Source: Brevibacillus humidisoli (GTDB lineage Bacteria; Bacillota; Bacilli; Brevibacillales; Brevibacillaceae). From it: 64,000 nt of DNA. A program made the position numbers and the translations under genes. The stretch lies in NCBI RefSeq assembly GCF_020923435.1, contig NZ_CP087263.1, positions 4,359,970-4,423,969 on the forward strand, in the 5' to 3' direction. Below the pieces are notes generated by a model. It was not told where the DNA came from. It searched no databases and saw only the letters and a program-made list of their open reading frames with translations. Below, one piece after another: positions 51,955 through 62,469 of the stretch (positions within the stretch are counted from its first letter, which is position 1; every line of letters starts with the position of its first letter).

Positions 51955-54432
51955 ATGTTAAACAAGAACCAAGTGATCTCCGATACGGGTCATACCTGGA
52001 CGGCACGATTGGCTAACCAGTGGACGCGGACCATCGGAGGTTGGGGAGAGAGAATGGCAGAATATACCAAGAGATGGCATCTGCTCCCGCTGACGATGGG
52101 CTTCTTGCTCGGACGGGCATTGATTTTAGAAGAGTTGGCTCCGTTTATCGTCCCCTATTTTATCGTGATGTACTTCTTGAAGCGGGACAGTCTGTTGGTT
52201 GGGGCGCTGGCACTGATTGCCGGTGCCGCCACCCATTCGGTTCCGTTAACGCTGCAGGCAGTGCTAAGTGTTGCGCTTTCCCTGGCTGCCTGCAGGGCGG
52301 CAGAGCGGTTTCGGCGCAAAGACTTTTCACTTACCCCGTTTATTGTGCTGGCTACTGTATTTGTCAGCCATCTGCTGTTTGACGTGCTCACCAACCAGGT
52401 GACCACCTACAACCTGGTTATGGTGATGATTGAAGCGATTCTTAGTTTTGTGCTGACGCTGATTTTTATCCAGTCGCTGTCGATCGTTCACTTGGCCAAG
52501 CCTTATGAACCTCTGAAAAACGAGGAGATTGTCTGTCTGGTCATCTTGCTGGCCTCGTTGATGACGGGGACAGTTGGCTGGGTGGTACAGGGGATCTCGA
52601 TGGAGCATGTGCTCTCCCGCTATCTGCTGTTGTTGTTTGCCTTTACCGGTGGTGGTACGGTGGGAGCGGCAGTTGGTGTGGTGACCGGACTGATCCTCAG
52701 CATGGCCAATGTGAGTGCTCTGCAGCAGATCAATCTGCTCGCTTTCTCCGGTCTGCTCGCCGGTCTGTTGAAAGAGGGCGGCAAAGTAGGGGTCTCTGGC
52801 GGGCTGGTGATCGGAACGGCAATCCTCGCGATCTATGGAGGAGCGGAAGATATTTTGTACCCCTCCCTGCTGGAGTCTGCTTTGGCGATTTTGATGTTTG
52901 TGCTGACACCGTCCGCCGTGTGGAAAAAGGTCTCCAGCTTTATCCCTGGCACATTGGAGAACCAGCAGTCCCATCAGGAATATATGCGGCGGGTGCGAGA
53001 CATGACGGCAGGGAAAATTATGCAGTTCTCTGAGCTGTTTACCCAATTGTCTCGCAGTTTTGCCCAAACGTCCGCCCCGCAGTGGCAGGATGAGCAGATT
53101 GACTTGTTCCTCAGTCGAGTCACCGAGTCGACCTGTCAGAGATGCTGGAAAAAAGAGCAGTGCTGGGAGCGGGAGACACAGTCCACCTATGAGGCGATGC
53201 GTGAATTGACAGAAGTGATGCAAGAGCAGGGAACCTTGCAAGGCACCTCACTCAACCCGGAGTGGGAGCGAAAATGTGTGAAAACGGGGAAAGTATTGGA
53301 GACGATGGAGAGTGAATACCGCCGTCAGCAGGTGTACAGCCAGCTGAAAAAACAGGTGCAGGACAGCCGTCGGCTCGTGGCCGATCAACTGTCCGGCGTC
53401 TCCAAAGTGATGGTTGATTTCGCCAAGCAGATCCAACGCGAGGGGATAGAGCTTAGTTTTCAGGAGAAACAGGTGAGCCGCGCCCTGGAGGGACTGGGGC
53501 TGTCTGTGCGGAGGGTAGACATCCACAACCTGGAGGAGGGGAAGGTGGATATTGAGATCAGCCAGCCAACCTGCTATGGACGGGATGAGTGTGCCAAAAT
53601 CGTTGCTCCGATGCTGACGGAAATCCTCGGGGAAACGATTGTGGTCAAAGAACGACACTGCGATGCGTATAAGGATGGTCATTGCAAAATGTGCCTTGCT
53701 TCAGCAAAAGCATTTGATGTGGAGATTGGTGTAGCGGGAGCAGCCAAGGACGGCAAGCTGCTCTCCGGCGACAGTTTCAAGACGATCGATTTGGGCAATG
53801 GAAAAGTGGCCCTGGCCATTAGCGATGGCATGGGCAACGGTGAACGGGCTTATCTGGAAAGCAAATCAGCGCTCGACATGCTGGATCAGTTGCTGCAATC
53901 CGGGTTGGATGAGACGCTGGCGATCAAGACGGTCAACTCTGTGTTGGCCCTTCGCTCCACGGAGGAGATGTTTGCCACTGTCGATCTCGCACTGATCGAC
54001 CTGCAGACGGCCAATACGCGCTTTGTCAAAATCGGTTCCACTCCCAGCTTCGTCAAACGGGGCAAAGAGGTGATTACCGTCACCGCCAATAATCTGCCGG
54101 CCGGCATTCTGGAGGAGATCGAAGTAGATGTGGTCACCAGAAGGCTGCGGCCCGGTGATTTGCTGATCATGATGTCGGACGGCATCTACGAGGCGCCGCG
54201 GCAGATCGAAAATCGACAGCTATGGATGAAGCGGCTGATCAGTGAGCTGGAGACAGATGATCCACAAGAAGTAGCGGACCTGCTGCTGGAGCGGGTGATT
54301 CGCTATCACTGCGGTGAGATTCTGGACGACATGACCGTTCTCGCCGCAAGAATCGAACGCTTCGTCCCGCAGTGGTCGGCGATCCAGATCCAGGGCATGG
54401 AGAAGGTAGAGCGGCCCCGCATTGTCAGCTAA
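51955..54432 (+). CDS. spoIIE: Stage II sporulation serine phosphatase SpoIIE
   Basis: An 825-residue protein, as in B. subtilis. About ten N-terminal membrane segments (to ~325) are followed by a central FtsZ-interacting/oligomerisation region and a C-terminal PP2C domain (~595-800) with metal-binding aspartates in A-I-S-D-G-M-G-N-G and M-S-D-G-I-Y-E. It dephosphorylates SpoIIAA and so activates sigma-F in the forespore, and it shapes the polar septum. The in-frame ATG at 51919 lies inside the -10 box, so ATG 51955 is the start. Confidence 0.96.
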   Translation: MLNKNQVISDTGHTWTARLANQWTRTIGGWGERMAEYTKRWHLLPLTMGFLLGRALILEELAPFIVPYFIVMYFLKRDSLLVGALALIAGAATHSVPLTLQAVLSVALSLAACRAAERFRRKDFSLTPFIVLATVFVSHLLFDVLTNQVTTYNLVMVMIEAILSFVLTLIFIQSLSIVHLAKPYEPLKNEEIVCLVILLASLMTGTVGWVVQGISMEHVLSRYLLLLFAFTGGGTVGAAVGVVTGLILSMANVSALQQINLLAFSGLLAGLLKEGGKVGVSGGLVIGTAILAIYGGAEDILYPSLLESALAILMFVLTPSAVWKKVSSFIPGTLENQQSHQEYMRRVRDMTAGKIMQFSELFTQLSRSFAQTSAPQWQDEQIDLFLSRVTESTCQRCWKKEQCWERETQSTYEAMRELTEVMQEQGTLQGTSLNPEWERKCVKTGKVLETMESEYRRQQVYSQLKKQVQDSRRLVADQLSGVSKVMVDFAKQIQREGIELSFQEKQVSRALEGLGLSVRRVDIHNLEEGKVDIEISQPTCYGRDECAKIVAPMLTEILGETIVVKERHCDAYKDGHCKMCLASAKAFDVEIGVAGAAKDGKLLSGDSFKTIDLGNGKVALAISDGMGNGERAYLESKSALDMLDQLLQSGLDETLAIKTVNSVLALRSTEEMFATVDLALIDLQTANTRFVKIGSTPSFVKRGKEVITVTANNLPAGILEEIEVDVVTRRLRPGDLLIMMSDGIYEAPRQIENRQLWMKRLISELETDDPQEVADLLLERVIRYHCGEILDDMTVLAARIERFVPQWSAIQIQGMEKVERPRIVS

Positions 54433-54512
54433 TCGGGTATGGTTTAAGATCTCCCCGTCGATACTGTTAGAAGTCGTTTGAAAAGTAAGGTAATAGATTG
54501 GGGAGATGAAAA

Positions 54513-55274
54513 GTGGACAAAACGGCAACGCTGCGACAAATACTGGTGGTAACTGATGGCTGCTCCAATGTTGGGATAAGTCCTGTGGCGGCCGCGACAT
54601 TGGCCCGAGAGCAAGGGACAACCGTCAATGTGATTGGCGTGGTCGACCGAGATGAACTAGGGGAACAAGGCGAGCGGGAAATCCGCGAAATGGCCAATGC
54701 CGGTGGTGGGCTGAGCGACATCGTCTATCCCGCCCAGCTGGCTCAGACGGTGCAAATGCTGACGCGCAAAGCGATGACACGGACGATCCAGCATGTGGTC
54801 AATCAGGAGTTGAAAGAGATCCTGGGGGATGCAGCAGTAGCCGGCCTAACCCCAGAAAAACGGGTGCAGGTAGCCGGGATGGTAGATGAACTAGGAGAGC
54901 GAAGTCATCTAGAAGTGGTGATGTTAATCGACACCTCCAGCAGTATGAAGTCAAAGCTGGCCGCTGTTCAGCAGGCAATTCATGACTTCAGCATTAGTTT
55001 GCGCTCTCGCAGCGGCACCAGCCGGATGGCGGTTTGTTCCTTCCCCGGAAAACAGAAGCACATGGATGTCCGCATCCCATGGACGGAGCAGGTAGACAAA
55101 GCGCTCCAACTGACGTCGGGGTTGACGATGAGCGGGGTTACACCGACAGGACCAGCCATCGTCGAGGCACTTGCGCTGTTTGAGCAGGTGGAGTTGCCCA
55201 GCACGCTTGCAGATCGCTATCGTCCGAAGCCGAATCAGGATGATGAGGGTCTGCTGCAAGACCATGTCTTCTAA
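54513..55274 (+). CDS. yabS: VWA-domain protein YabS
   Basis: A 253-residue protein with two von Willebrand A-like parts: an N-terminal one (I-L-V-V-T-D-G-C-S-N-V-G) and a C-terminal one with the MIDAS motif D-T-S-S-S-M (~residues 141-146) and a T-P-T-G-P-A loop. Function unknown; in B. subtilis it forms a pair with yabT. GTG start with GGGGAGAT upstream, which is complementary to 54449-54456. It overlaps yabT by 11 bases. Confidence 0.88.
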   Translation: MDKTATLRQILVVTDGCSNVGISPVAAATLAREQGTTVNVIGVVDRDELGEQGEREIREMANAGGGLSDIVYPAQLAQTVQMLTRKAMTRTIQHVVNQELKEILGDAAVAGLTPEKRVQVAGMVDELGERSHLEVVMLIDTSSSMKSKLAAVQQAIHDFSISLRSRSGTSRMAVCSFPGKQKHMDVRIPWTEQVDKALQLTSGLTMSGVTPTGPAIVEALALFEQVELPSTLADRYRPKPNQDDEGLLQDHVF

Positions 55275-56181
55275 CCGGCTAATCCCTCGTCTGCCTGATC
55301 AGTTTAGCGGGAAGTGGCATCACAAGAGCTATACCATTCTTAAAGAACTGGGCCGAGGTGCCAACGGGGCGGTTTACCTTGCCTTATGCAGCAGCAGGAA
55401 AGTGGCGGTCAAGGTTGGTGCTGATCCATTTGATCTGCTGATCGAAGTGAACATGCTGAAAAGTGTTGATCAGGACCAGTCACTGCGGATAGGTCCGCGA
55501 CTCTATGAGGTTGATGATCTGCTGATCGCCGGACGATCCTACTCGTTTTACGCTATGGAGTACGTAGAAGGGGAGCGGTTGGACGATTACGTCGACCGTA
55601 TCGGACGAGACTGGGTCGTTGTGCTGCTGATTCAGGTTCTGACTCGCTTGGAGGTGCTGCATCAGCAGGGATGGGTGTTTGGCGATGTAAAGCCGGACAA
55701 TATCTTGGTCGGACGAGCCGACAAACAGGTTCACCTGATTGATTTCGGCGGTGTCAGCCAGATCGGCCGTGCCGTTCGTCAGTTTACCGAAGATTATGAC
55801 CGCGCTGTCTGGCAGGCAGGAGACCGTCGAGCCGAACCGTCCTATGATCTGTTTGCTGTCGCCTTGATGATGATCCGTCTGTCGATTGGCCGGGACAGTT
55901 GGCACACCATACGCAACCAAGTGCGCCATCTGCCGGTTCTTTATGATATAATACGTGGCAATAAGGAGTTGTACTTGTTTCGTGAACCTATTCTGAAAGC
56001 ACTTAACGGAAATTTTGCCTCAGCGGAAGAGATGAAGCGGGAACTGGTTGGCATCCTGTGTCATCGGTCTAGCGGAACGCCACCGAGACAGCGCGGCAGT
56101 GCGGCTGAATTCTGGATTGGCGGTCTGTTTGTCGCGTCACTGCTGCTGTTGGCCAGCTCCTTGTACTATCTGTGGATGTGA
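55264..56181 (+). CDS. yabT: Hanks-type serine/threonine kinase YabT
   Basis: A 305-residue membrane-anchored kinase. Gly loop L-G-R-G-A-N-G-A-V-Y, catalytic Lys in V-A-V-K-V, catalytic loop F-G-D-V-K-P-D-N-I-L (HRD replaced by FGD, as in relatives of YabT) and D-F-G are present. A C-terminal membrane segment (~280-300) ends the protein. B. subtilis YabT is DNA-activated and phosphorylates RecA and AbrB-type proteins during sporulation. ATG 55264 lies in the end of yabS; coupling is likely. Confidence 0.9.
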   Translation: MSSNRLIPRLPDQFSGKWHHKSYTILKELGRGANGAVYLALCSSRKVAVKVGADPFDLLIEVNMLKSVDQDQSLRIGPRLYEVDDLLIAGRSYSFYAMEYVEGERLDDYVDRIGRDWVVVLLIQVLTRLEVLHQQGWVFGDVKPDNILVGRADKQVHLIDFGGVSQIGRAVRQFTEDYDRAVWQAGDRRAEPSYDLFAVALMMIRLSIGRDSWHTIRNQVRHLPVLYDIIRGNKELYLFREPILKALNGNFASAEEMKRELVGILCHRSSGTPPRQRGSAAEFWIGGLFVASLLLLASSLYYLWM

Positions 56182-56184
56182 AAG

Positions 56185-56946
56185 GTGCTGATTGGCTTGT
56201 CCAATGAGCTGGTGATGGAGACCTGCCTGCTGGCTGGTGAAATCATGCTGAAAAGCGGTGCAGAGACATATCGGGTGGAAGACACGATGCAGCTCCTCGC
56301 TGGCTCGGTCGGCATGGAGAGTGTGCACAGTTTTGTCACTCCAACCAGCATCATTTTTTCCTATCGGGCGGGCGATGAAGATCATACCCGTATGATTCGC
56401 ATTCCCAACCGGACCATTGACCTGAATAAAGTGACGTTGGTAAACGAAGTATCTCGTCAGCTGGTCTCCGGTCAGATCAGCTTGCAGGAGGCCTATTCCA
56501 AACTGTTGGAGATCGACCTGAAAAAAACGCTGTATCCGCCGCTGCTGCTGCACCTGGCGGCTGGCTTGGCCAGCGGCTCTTTTGCCGTTTTGATTGGCGG
56601 CAATCTGTTTGATTTCCTGCTGACGATCGTATCTGGATTTCTGGTAAATCTGACAGTCTCTTATGTTCAGCAGATTTTACAGGTTAAGCTGTTCGCCGAG
56701 TTCGTCGCCGCTTTTGTGGGGGGCATTGTCGTGCTGCAGGCTGCCTGGTTTTTTCCTGTCCTCCACCTGGACTTGATGCTGATCGGTACGATGATCCCGC
56801 TGTTCCCGGGGATTGCCGTGACCAACTCGCTGCGTGATTTGATGGCGGGCGATCTGGTCGCCGGGGTCTCACGGGGCGTAGAGGCCGTTTTGACCGCACT
56901 TTCGGTAGCGGTGGCTGCGGCGATTGTACTTTCTTTCGTGGGGTGA
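56185..56946 (+). CDS. ThrE-type exporter, large subunit (DUF1212, YjjP-like)
   Basis: A 253-residue protein: soluble N-terminal part (to ~110) with A-G-E-I-M-L-K-S-G-A-E-T-Y-R-V-E-D and five hydrophobic segments after it, including P-L-F-P-G-I-A-V-T-N-S-L-R-D. This is the N-terminal module of threonine/serine exporters, which in many bacteria is a separate protein partnered with the next gene. Substrate is inferred (small organic acids are also exported by such pairs). GTG start four bases after yabT. Confidence 0.85.
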   Translation: MLIGLSNELVMETCLLAGEIMLKSGAETYRVEDTMQLLAGSVGMESVHSFVTPTSIIFSYRAGDEDHTRMIRIPNRTIDLNKVTLVNEVSRQLVSGQISLQEAYSKLLEIDLKKTLYPPLLLHLAAGLASGSFAVLIGGNLFDFLLTIVSGFLVNLTVSYVQQILQVKLFAEFVAAFVGGIVVLQAAWFFPVLHLDLMLIGTMIPLFPGIAVTNSLRDLMAGDLVAGVSRGVEAVLTALSVAVAAAIVLSFVG

Positions 56947-56950
56947 TCGG

Positions 56951-57421
56951 ATGTTCTGGTTGGGGGGACTTTCGTTAAGCTTGTTGTCAGCGGTCTCGTT
57001 TGGGATTTTGTCCAATGTACCGCTGCGGACACTGCCGGCAGTTGGCCTGGTGGGGATGTCTGGATGGGCGATCTATCGACTGGCCACACTAGAGGGGCTG
57101 GCGGCCAGTTTCGCCACTTTTCTGGGATCGACGTTTATATCGTTAGCCAGCCAGACCCTCTCCGTGCGTCTGCGCGTGCCGGCGACCAACTTCAGTGTCG
57201 CCGGCATCATCGTACTGGTTCCGGGTTCAACCGCCTACAAATCAATGCTCGCCTTTATCAATGGCGACTACCTTGGCGGGGTTACCTTGGGAGCACAAAC
57301 CTCCCTTTTGGGAGGGGCGATAGCCGCCGGTCTTATCTTGGGTCTGTCGCTATTCAGGCTGTGGAAAGGATTTGTGTCCCGTTATGCTCGCAATGCTCGC
57401 ACGCGTGCGAAAACAGATTGA
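56951..57421 (+). CDS. ThrE-type exporter, small subunit (DUF3815, YjjB-like)
   Basis: A 156-residue membrane protein with five hydrophobic segments and the motif V-P-A-T-N-F-S-V-A-G-I-I-V-L-V-P-G-S, which resembles the second ThrE module. It should form the transport channel with the protein upstream, from which it is four bases apart. This pair between yabT and tilS is absent at that place in B. subtilis. Confidence 0.85.
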   Translation: MFWLGGLSLSLLSAVSFGILSNVPLRTLPAVGLVGMSGWAIYRLATLEGLAASFATFLGSTFISLASQTLSVRLRVPATNFSVAGIIVLVPGSTAYKSMLAFINGDYLGGVTLGAQTSLLGGAIAAGLILGLSLFRLWKGFVSRYARNARTRAKTD

Positions 57422-58829
57422 TGCGGAGGGGCTGCTGGCCCCAGGTGACAGAATCGTGGTTGGTGTATCGGGAGGAGTCGATTCAACCGCGCTGCTGCAT
57501 GTGCTGTGGTCGTTAAATCGCGAGTACGCCTACGGCTGGACACTGCATGCGGTCCATCTCAATCACGGTTTTCGAGGGGAAGAGGCGAGACAGGATGCCG
57601 ACTACGTCAAACAGGTGTGTGACCAGTTGCAGATAACCTGCCACTTGTTTGCGGAAAACGTCTCCTTATATATGAAAGAACACGGTATCGGGGCACAGGA
57701 AGCTGGTCGCGAGCGTCGTTATGACCTGTATCGACAGGTAGCTCGACAGGTAGGGGCAGCAAAAGTGGCGGTTGGTCACCATGCCGACGATCAGGTGGAG
57801 ACCATTCTTTTCCGGATGCTGCGCGGCACTGGGCTGCACGGTCTGTCCGGCATGCCTGCCCGTCGTTGGCTCATTCCCGGCGAGGTAGAGATCGTGCGTC
57901 CGCTGCTCGTCGCCTATCGTGACGATTTGGAAGCCTATTGTCAGCAGGTAGGATTAAGCCCTCGTCTCGATCAGAGCAACTTGTCCCGCAAGTACAAGCG
58001 CAACAAGCTAAGACTTGATGTACTGCCTCACTTGGCCGAGATCAACCCCCGATATCGCGAGCATCTGCTGCAGCTGGCTTCGTTGGCAGAGGCTGACGAC
58101 GCCTTTTTGAACCGGTTAAGTGATGATCAGTTGGAGCAGGTCATCACAGCTCGCGAGACCAGCCAAATCGTCATCGACGGGAAGAAGTTTCGATCTTGTG
58201 ACCTTGCTTTACAAAGGAGAATGATTCCTCTAATATTAAGTTATCTGTCTACCTTGACAGATTGGTCTTCGCAGCATGTGGAGGCCGTTTTGCGTGTCAT
58301 TTGTGGTGATCACCCGTCTGCCGTTGTACATCTGCCTGATGATCTCGTGGTAAAGCGGGTATATCAATACATACACTTTGTAAGAGAGCGTCGAACAGAG
58401 CCAACAGAAGTGAACTATTGCTATGAGTTGGCTGTTCCAGGGAGAATCTGGATTGAAGAGTGCAGGGCATATCTTGCTGCCGAATGGCGGACAGAGGCTC
58501 CTGATTGGGAGAGATTGACTGCTTTTGATGCTGTGTTTGACGCTGATTTGGTAGCTGGCAGCAGGCTGTTGGTGCGGAATCGCCGGAGGGGGGATCGCAT
58601 CGCTCTGCTTGGTGTGTCCGGGACCAAGAAGCTGAAGAATCTGCTGATTGACTACAAGGTACCCAGAGCTTGGCGTGACCGTCTGCCGCTGGTAGTGGCA
58701 GATGATCGCATCATCTGGGTGCCGGGCGTTCGTCGTTCGCGGCACGGTTTGGTCGGTGAGCAGACCACGCAATACATATGGTTACACACGGAGTTCGCTG
58801 AAGAGTGGCAGGAGGTTTTTTTGGAATGA
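57384..58829 (+). CDS. tilS: tRNA(Ile)-lysidine synthase
   Basis: A 481-residue PP-loop enzyme that changes C34 of tRNA-Ile(CAU) to lysidine. S-G-G-V-D-S lies at residues 29-34; [12 protein letters not shown] and the C-terminal TilS domain ([21 protein letters not shown]) are present. ATG 57384 overlaps the previous gene; TTG 57372 and ATG 57393 are alternatives. Stop overlaps the hprT start (ATGA). Confidence 0.94.
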   Translation: MLAMLARVRKQIDAEGLLAPGDRIVVGVSGGVDSTALLHVLWSLNREYAYGWTLHAVHLNHGFRGEEARQDADYVKQVCDQLQITCHLFAENVSLYMKEHGIGAQEAGRERRYDLYRQVARQVGAAKVAVGHHADDQVETILFRMLRGTGLHGLSGMPARRWLIPGEVEIVRPLLVAYRDDLEAYCQQVGLSPRLDQSNLSRKYKRNKLRLDVLPHLAEINPRYREHLLQLASLAEADDAFLNRLSDDQLEQVITARETSQIVIDGKKFRSCDLALQRRMIPLILSYLSTLTDWSSQHVEAVLRVICGDHPSAVVHLPDDLVVKRVYQYIHFVRERRTEPTEVNYCYELAVPGRIWIEECRAYLAAEWRTEAPDWERLTAFDAVFDADLVAGSRLLVRNRRRGDRIALLGVSGTKKLKNLLIDYKVPRAWRDRLPLVVADDRIIWVPGVRRSRHGLVGEQTTQYIWLHTEFAEEWQEVFLE

Positions 58830-59365
58830 TGAATGACATCAAGGAGATTTTAATAACGGAAGCGGAAATCGCAGAAAAGGTAAAGGAACTGGGTGATACC
58901 CTAGGCGCGGAATATCGGGACAAAAACCCGCTGGTGATCTGTGTATTAAAGGGTGCCGTCCTGTTTATGGCCGATCTGGTGCGTCAGATGAACATTCCTT
59001 GCGAGATGGACTTCATGGCTGTATCCAGCTATGGCACGAGTACGGTCTCTTCCGGTGTGGTGCGCATCCTCAAGGATCTGGACACATCGGTACAGGATCG
59101 TCATGTGCTGATCGTGGAAGATATTATGGACAGCGGTTTGACCCTTAGCCGGCTGGTGGAACTGCTCCAGCACCGGCAGGCCGCATCTGTCAAAGTGGTT
59201 ACGTTGCTGAACAAGCCGGAGAGACGCAAAGTGGAGATCAAGCCTGACTACAGCGGGTTTACCATTCCAGATGAGTTTGTTGTCGGGTATGGCCTTGACT
59301 ACTCCGAAAAGTATCGCAATCTGCCCTTCATCGGCGTGCTCAAACCGGAAGTCTATGCCGGTTAG
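58826..59365 (+). CDS. hprT: Hypoxanthine phosphoribosyltransferase
   Basis: A 179-residue purine-salvage enzyme. PRPP motif [13 protein letters not shown] and [12 protein letters not shown] are typical, and the C-terminal [13 protein letters not shown] matches HPRT. It makes IMP and GMP from hypoxanthine and guanine, using PRPP. AGGAGG lies 11 bases before ATG 58826. tilS-hprT-ftsH order is conserved. Confidence 0.95.
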   Translation: MMNDIKEILITEAEIAEKVKELGDTLGAEYRDKNPLVICVLKGAVLFMADLVRQMNIPCEMDFMAVSSYGTSTVSSGVVRILKDLDTSVQDRHVLIVEDIMDSGLTLSRLVELLQHRQAASVKVVTLLNKPERRKVEIKPDYSGFTIPDEFVVGYGLDYSEKYRNLPFIGVLKPEVYAG

Positions 59366-59434
59366 TTTGGTTGTGATGAACAGGAGCGATGTGATAAAAT
59401 GTTGGAAGTGTCTTTTCGCGAGAGGAGGTAAGAA

Positions 59435-61372
59435 ATGAATCGGTTTTTTCGCAATACCGGGTTCTATCTACTTATATTTCTCGTCACGGTTGGGATCGTT
59501 AACTTCGTCCTCTCCGGGACAGACAAAGTATCACAGCTGACGTATCAAGAATTTCGCACCGAGCTGTTAAAAGACAACGTACTCGAGATCACGCTTCAAC
59601 CAGACGGGGGTACATATCGCGTTGAGGGAACACTGAAGCAGGCTCCTCCTGATCGGGAGAAAACCTTTGTCACCCATGTTTTCCTCTACGATTCCGATAT
59701 TATACAGTTGATCAATCAAAAGATCGACAACCAGATCATCGAAGACGTCGTCATCGAGCGGCAAGAAGGAAACAACATTTGGCTAACCTTCCTTACCTCG
59801 ATCATTCCCATCGTGATCATCTTCATCCTGTTCTTCTTCCTGTTCAATCAGGCGCAGGGTGGCGGAAACCGGGTAATGAACTTTGGTAAAAGCCGCGCCA
59901 AGCTGTATAATGATGAGAAAAAGCGTGTTACGTTCGAAGATGTGGCGGGTGCGGATGAGGAAAAGGCGGAACTGGTGGAAGTGGTCGAGTTCCTCAAAGA
60001 CCCGCGCAAGTTTGCTGCGGTTGGCGCACGTATCCCAAAAGGTGTTCTTTTGGTAGGACCGCCTGGAACGGGTAAAACGTTGTTGGCCCGTGCTGTAGCT
60101 GGGGAAGCGGGTGTGCCGTTCTTCAGCATATCCGGTTCTGACTTCGTGGAGATGTTCGTCGGTGTGGGTGCATCCCGTGTACGTGATTTGTTTGAAAATG
60201 CCAAGAAAAACGCACCATGTATCATCTTTATCGATGAGATTGACGCTGTTGGTCGTCAGCGCGGCGCTGGGCTAGGGGGCGGCCACGACGAGAGGGAGCA
60301 GACCCTGAACCAACTGCTTGTAGAGATGGACGGTTTTGGGGCTAATGAAGGGATCATTATCGTTGCTGCTACGAACCGACCGGATATTTTGGACCCGGCG
60401 CTGCTTCGTCCGGGTCGTTTTGACCGGCAGATCACGGTGGATCGCCCCGATATCAAAGGGCGCGAAGCTGTACTCAAAGTCCATGCGCGCAACAAACCGC
60501 TCGGTGATGACATCGACGTGGACATCATCGCCCGCCGTACACCAGGCTTTACCGGTGCCGATCTGGAAAACCTGCTGAACGAAGCGGCGTTGTTAACCGC
60601 ACGGAAAAACAAGAAACAGATCAACATGGAAGATATCGACGAAGCGATTGACCGTGTCATCGCGGGTCCGGCCAAGAAATCACGCGTGGTCAGTGACGAT
60701 GAAAAACGGCTGGTCGCTTATCATGAAGCAGGTCATACGATTATCGGGTACCATCTGAAGCGGGCTGACATGGTCCACAAGGTAACGATCATTCCACGCG
60801 GCCAGGCAGGCGGTTACACCGTGATGCTGCCGAAGGAAGACCGCTATTTTGCGACCAAGTCCGACCTGCTCGACAAGATTACCGGGCTGTTGGGCGGCCG
60901 CGTCGCGGAAGAACTGGTGCTGGGCGACATCAGTACCGGCGCTCACAATGACTTTCAGCGTGCCACGGCGATTGCCCGCAGCATGATTACCGAATACGGT
61001 ATGAGCCAATTGGGGCCGATGCAGTTTGGTCGTTCACAGGGCCAGGTCTTTTTGGGGCGCGATATCGGACATGAGCGCAATTACTCTGAACAGATCGCCT
61101 ACGAAATCGACCAAGAGATGCAGCGGATCATCAATGAGCAGTACGAGCGCTGCAAAGAGCTGCTGATCAAGTACCGCGATCAGTTGGAATTGATCGCACA
61201 AACCTTACTCAAGGTGGAGACGCTCGACGCCGAGCAGATCAAGCAGTTGATTGAAACAGGCAAACTGGAGAAACTGCCGGCCGAGAAGTCCGATGTCGTC
61301 GTGCACATCCAGTCAAAGAATGAAACGCCAGAGCAGGCAAACGATTCAGAGCAGGAAGAAGAAGACAAGTAG
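59435..61372 (+). CDS. ftsH: ATP-dependent zinc metalloprotease FtsH
   Basis: A 645-residue membrane protease. Two N-terminal membrane segments (~8-27 and ~110-133) flank an extracellular region. Walker A G-P-P-G-T-G-K-T is at 208-215, Walker B F-I-D-E-I-D follows, and the zinc motif H-E-A-G-H is at 430-434. It degrades misfolded membrane proteins and the phosphatase Spo0E in B. subtilis. GAGAGGAGG precedes ATG. A candidate promoter TTGTGA-N18-TAAAAT lies at 59371-59400. Confidence 0.97.
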   Translation: MNRFFRNTGFYLLIFLVTVGIVNFVLSGTDKVSQLTYQEFRTELLKDNVLEITLQPDGGTYRVEGTLKQAPPDREKTFVTHVFLYDSDIIQLINQKIDNQIIEDVVIERQEGNNIWLTFLTSIIPIVIIFILFFFLFNQAQGGGNRVMNFGKSRAKLYNDEKKRVTFEDVAGADEEKAELVEVVEFLKDPRKFAAVGARIPKGVLLVGPPGTGKTLLARAVAGEAGVPFFSISGSDFVEMFVGVGASRVRDLFENAKKNAPCIIFIDEIDAVGRQRGAGLGGGHDEREQTLNQLLVEMDGFGANEGIIIVAATNRPDILDPALLRPGRFDRQITVDRPDIKGREAVLKVHARNKPLGDDIDVDIIARRTPGFTGADLENLLNEAALLTARKNKKQINMEDIDEAIDRVIAGPAKKSRVVSDDEKRLVAYHEAGHTIIGYHLKRADMVHKVTIIPRGQAGGYTVMLPKEDRYFATKSDLLDKITGLLGGRVAEELVLGDISTGAHNDFQRATAIARSMITEYGMSQLGPMQFGRSQGQVFLGRDIGHERNYSEQIAYEIDQEMQRIINEQYERCKELLIKYRDQLELIAQTLLKVETLDAEQIKQLIETGKLEKLPAEKSDVVVHIQSKNETPEQANDSEQEEEDK

Positions 61373-61397
61373 GAGCGCCATAGGTGCTCCTTTTTTT
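61372..61397 (+). terminator. Terminator after ftsH
   Basis: GGAGCGCC (61372-61379) and GGTGCTCC (61383-61390) pair with one wobble, followed by seven T. Confidence 0.8.
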
Positions 61398-61487
61398 GAC
61401 AGAAAACAGTCGGTAGGGTACGCTTGCATCATCAAAGGTGGTCAGTCGGGAATAACCTCGCCACCAGATGGATGGAGGAGAGAAAAG

Positions 61488-62357
61488 ATGAGTACACGTG
61501 ATGTTAGGCTGGTTGCATTTGACATGGACGGCACGCTGCTCAATGAAGCATCAGAGATGACCCAGGCGACCAGAGAAGCATGCCAGCAGCTGCAGGCGGA
61601 AGGCTGTCGGTTGGTCATCGCCAGCGGGCGTACCTATAAGTCGGCCCAGTCACCAATCGACGGCTTTTTGTTTGACGGGTATGTTTGCAGCAACGGGGCT
61701 GCTATCTACGAACAGGACGGCAGGTTGGTGACCTGTACGACGCTTGATCCGCTTATGATTGTCCGTGCTGTGGTGAAGATCAGAGAGAGGCCGATCTACT
61801 ACGAACTGCACGATATCGGGAGCAACCGCTTGATGGTTAAAGAAGACCGGGATCGAGTGGAGTCGCTGTTGGATTCAGCGGATCTGACGACTCGGGAGCA
61901 TCTTCTGCGCCACTTTTCTTTTTACAAACTGACGCAAGCGGTAGAGATGGACGATCTTTTTGACAGGATTACTCGTGGGCAGAGTCAGATTACCAAACTG
62001 TTTATCTGGCACAGCCAGCCGACGGAACTGGCGTGGGTACGCGAACAACTGCAGCCATTTGAAGGAGAAGCAACCATTACGTCTTCAGGCATTTACAATG
62101 TGGAAGTGATACCAGCTGGTGTGAGCAAGTGGAAGGGACTGCAGTACTTCCTGGAGAAATGGCAGATCTCGGCGGAGCAGGCAGCGGCATTTGGCGATGC
62201 TGACAACGATCGGGAGATCCTGTCGCAGGTCGGCCACTCGGTCGCGATGGGCAACGCACCTGATGACCTGAAAGCGATCTGTCGCTACGTGGCTGGTCAT
62301 CACGACGAAGATGGGGTGGCAGGTTTTATCCGTAAAAATCTGCTTGGCACTACCTGA
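61488..62357 (+). CDS. Cof-type HAD phosphatase
   Basis: A 289-residue haloacid-dehalogenase-like hydrolase, subfamily IIB. Motif I is F-D-M-D-G-T-L-L, motif II I-A-S-G-R-T, motif III/IV a late Lys and G-D-A-D-N-D. Members dephosphorylate sugar phosphates or flavin nucleotides; the substrate cannot be told. TGGAGG places the start at ATG 61488, not at the longer open frame. Confidence 0.9.
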   Translation: MSTRDVRLVAFDMDGTLLNEASEMTQATREACQQLQAEGCRLVIASGRTYKSAQSPIDGFLFDGYVCSNGAAIYEQDGRLVTCTTLDPLMIVRAVVKIRERPIYYELHDIGSNRLMVKEDRDRVESLLDSADLTTREHLLRHFSFYKLTQAVEMDDLFDRITRGQSQITKLFIWHSQPTELAWVREQLQPFEGEATITSSGIYNVEVIPAGVSKWKGLQYFLEKWQISAEQAAAFGDADNDREILSQVGHSVAMGNAPDDLKAICRYVAGHHDEDGVAGFIRKNLLGTT

Positions 62358-62386
62358 TTCATGCAGGTTACCCAGCCAGATAGCCA

Positions 62387-62415
62387 TTGACATTACCAGG
62401 TACCCGGCTTACAAT
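62387..62415 (+). promoter_or_regulatory. Sigma-A promoter of nadA
   Basis: TTGACA (62387-62392), 17 bases, TACAAT (62410-62415). It lies 55 bases before nadA. Confidence 0.7.
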
Positions 62416-62469
62416 GACCCTAATGAAAAGAGAGAGAGAACGTTGAACAGATGGGGAGGTTAGAACCCT

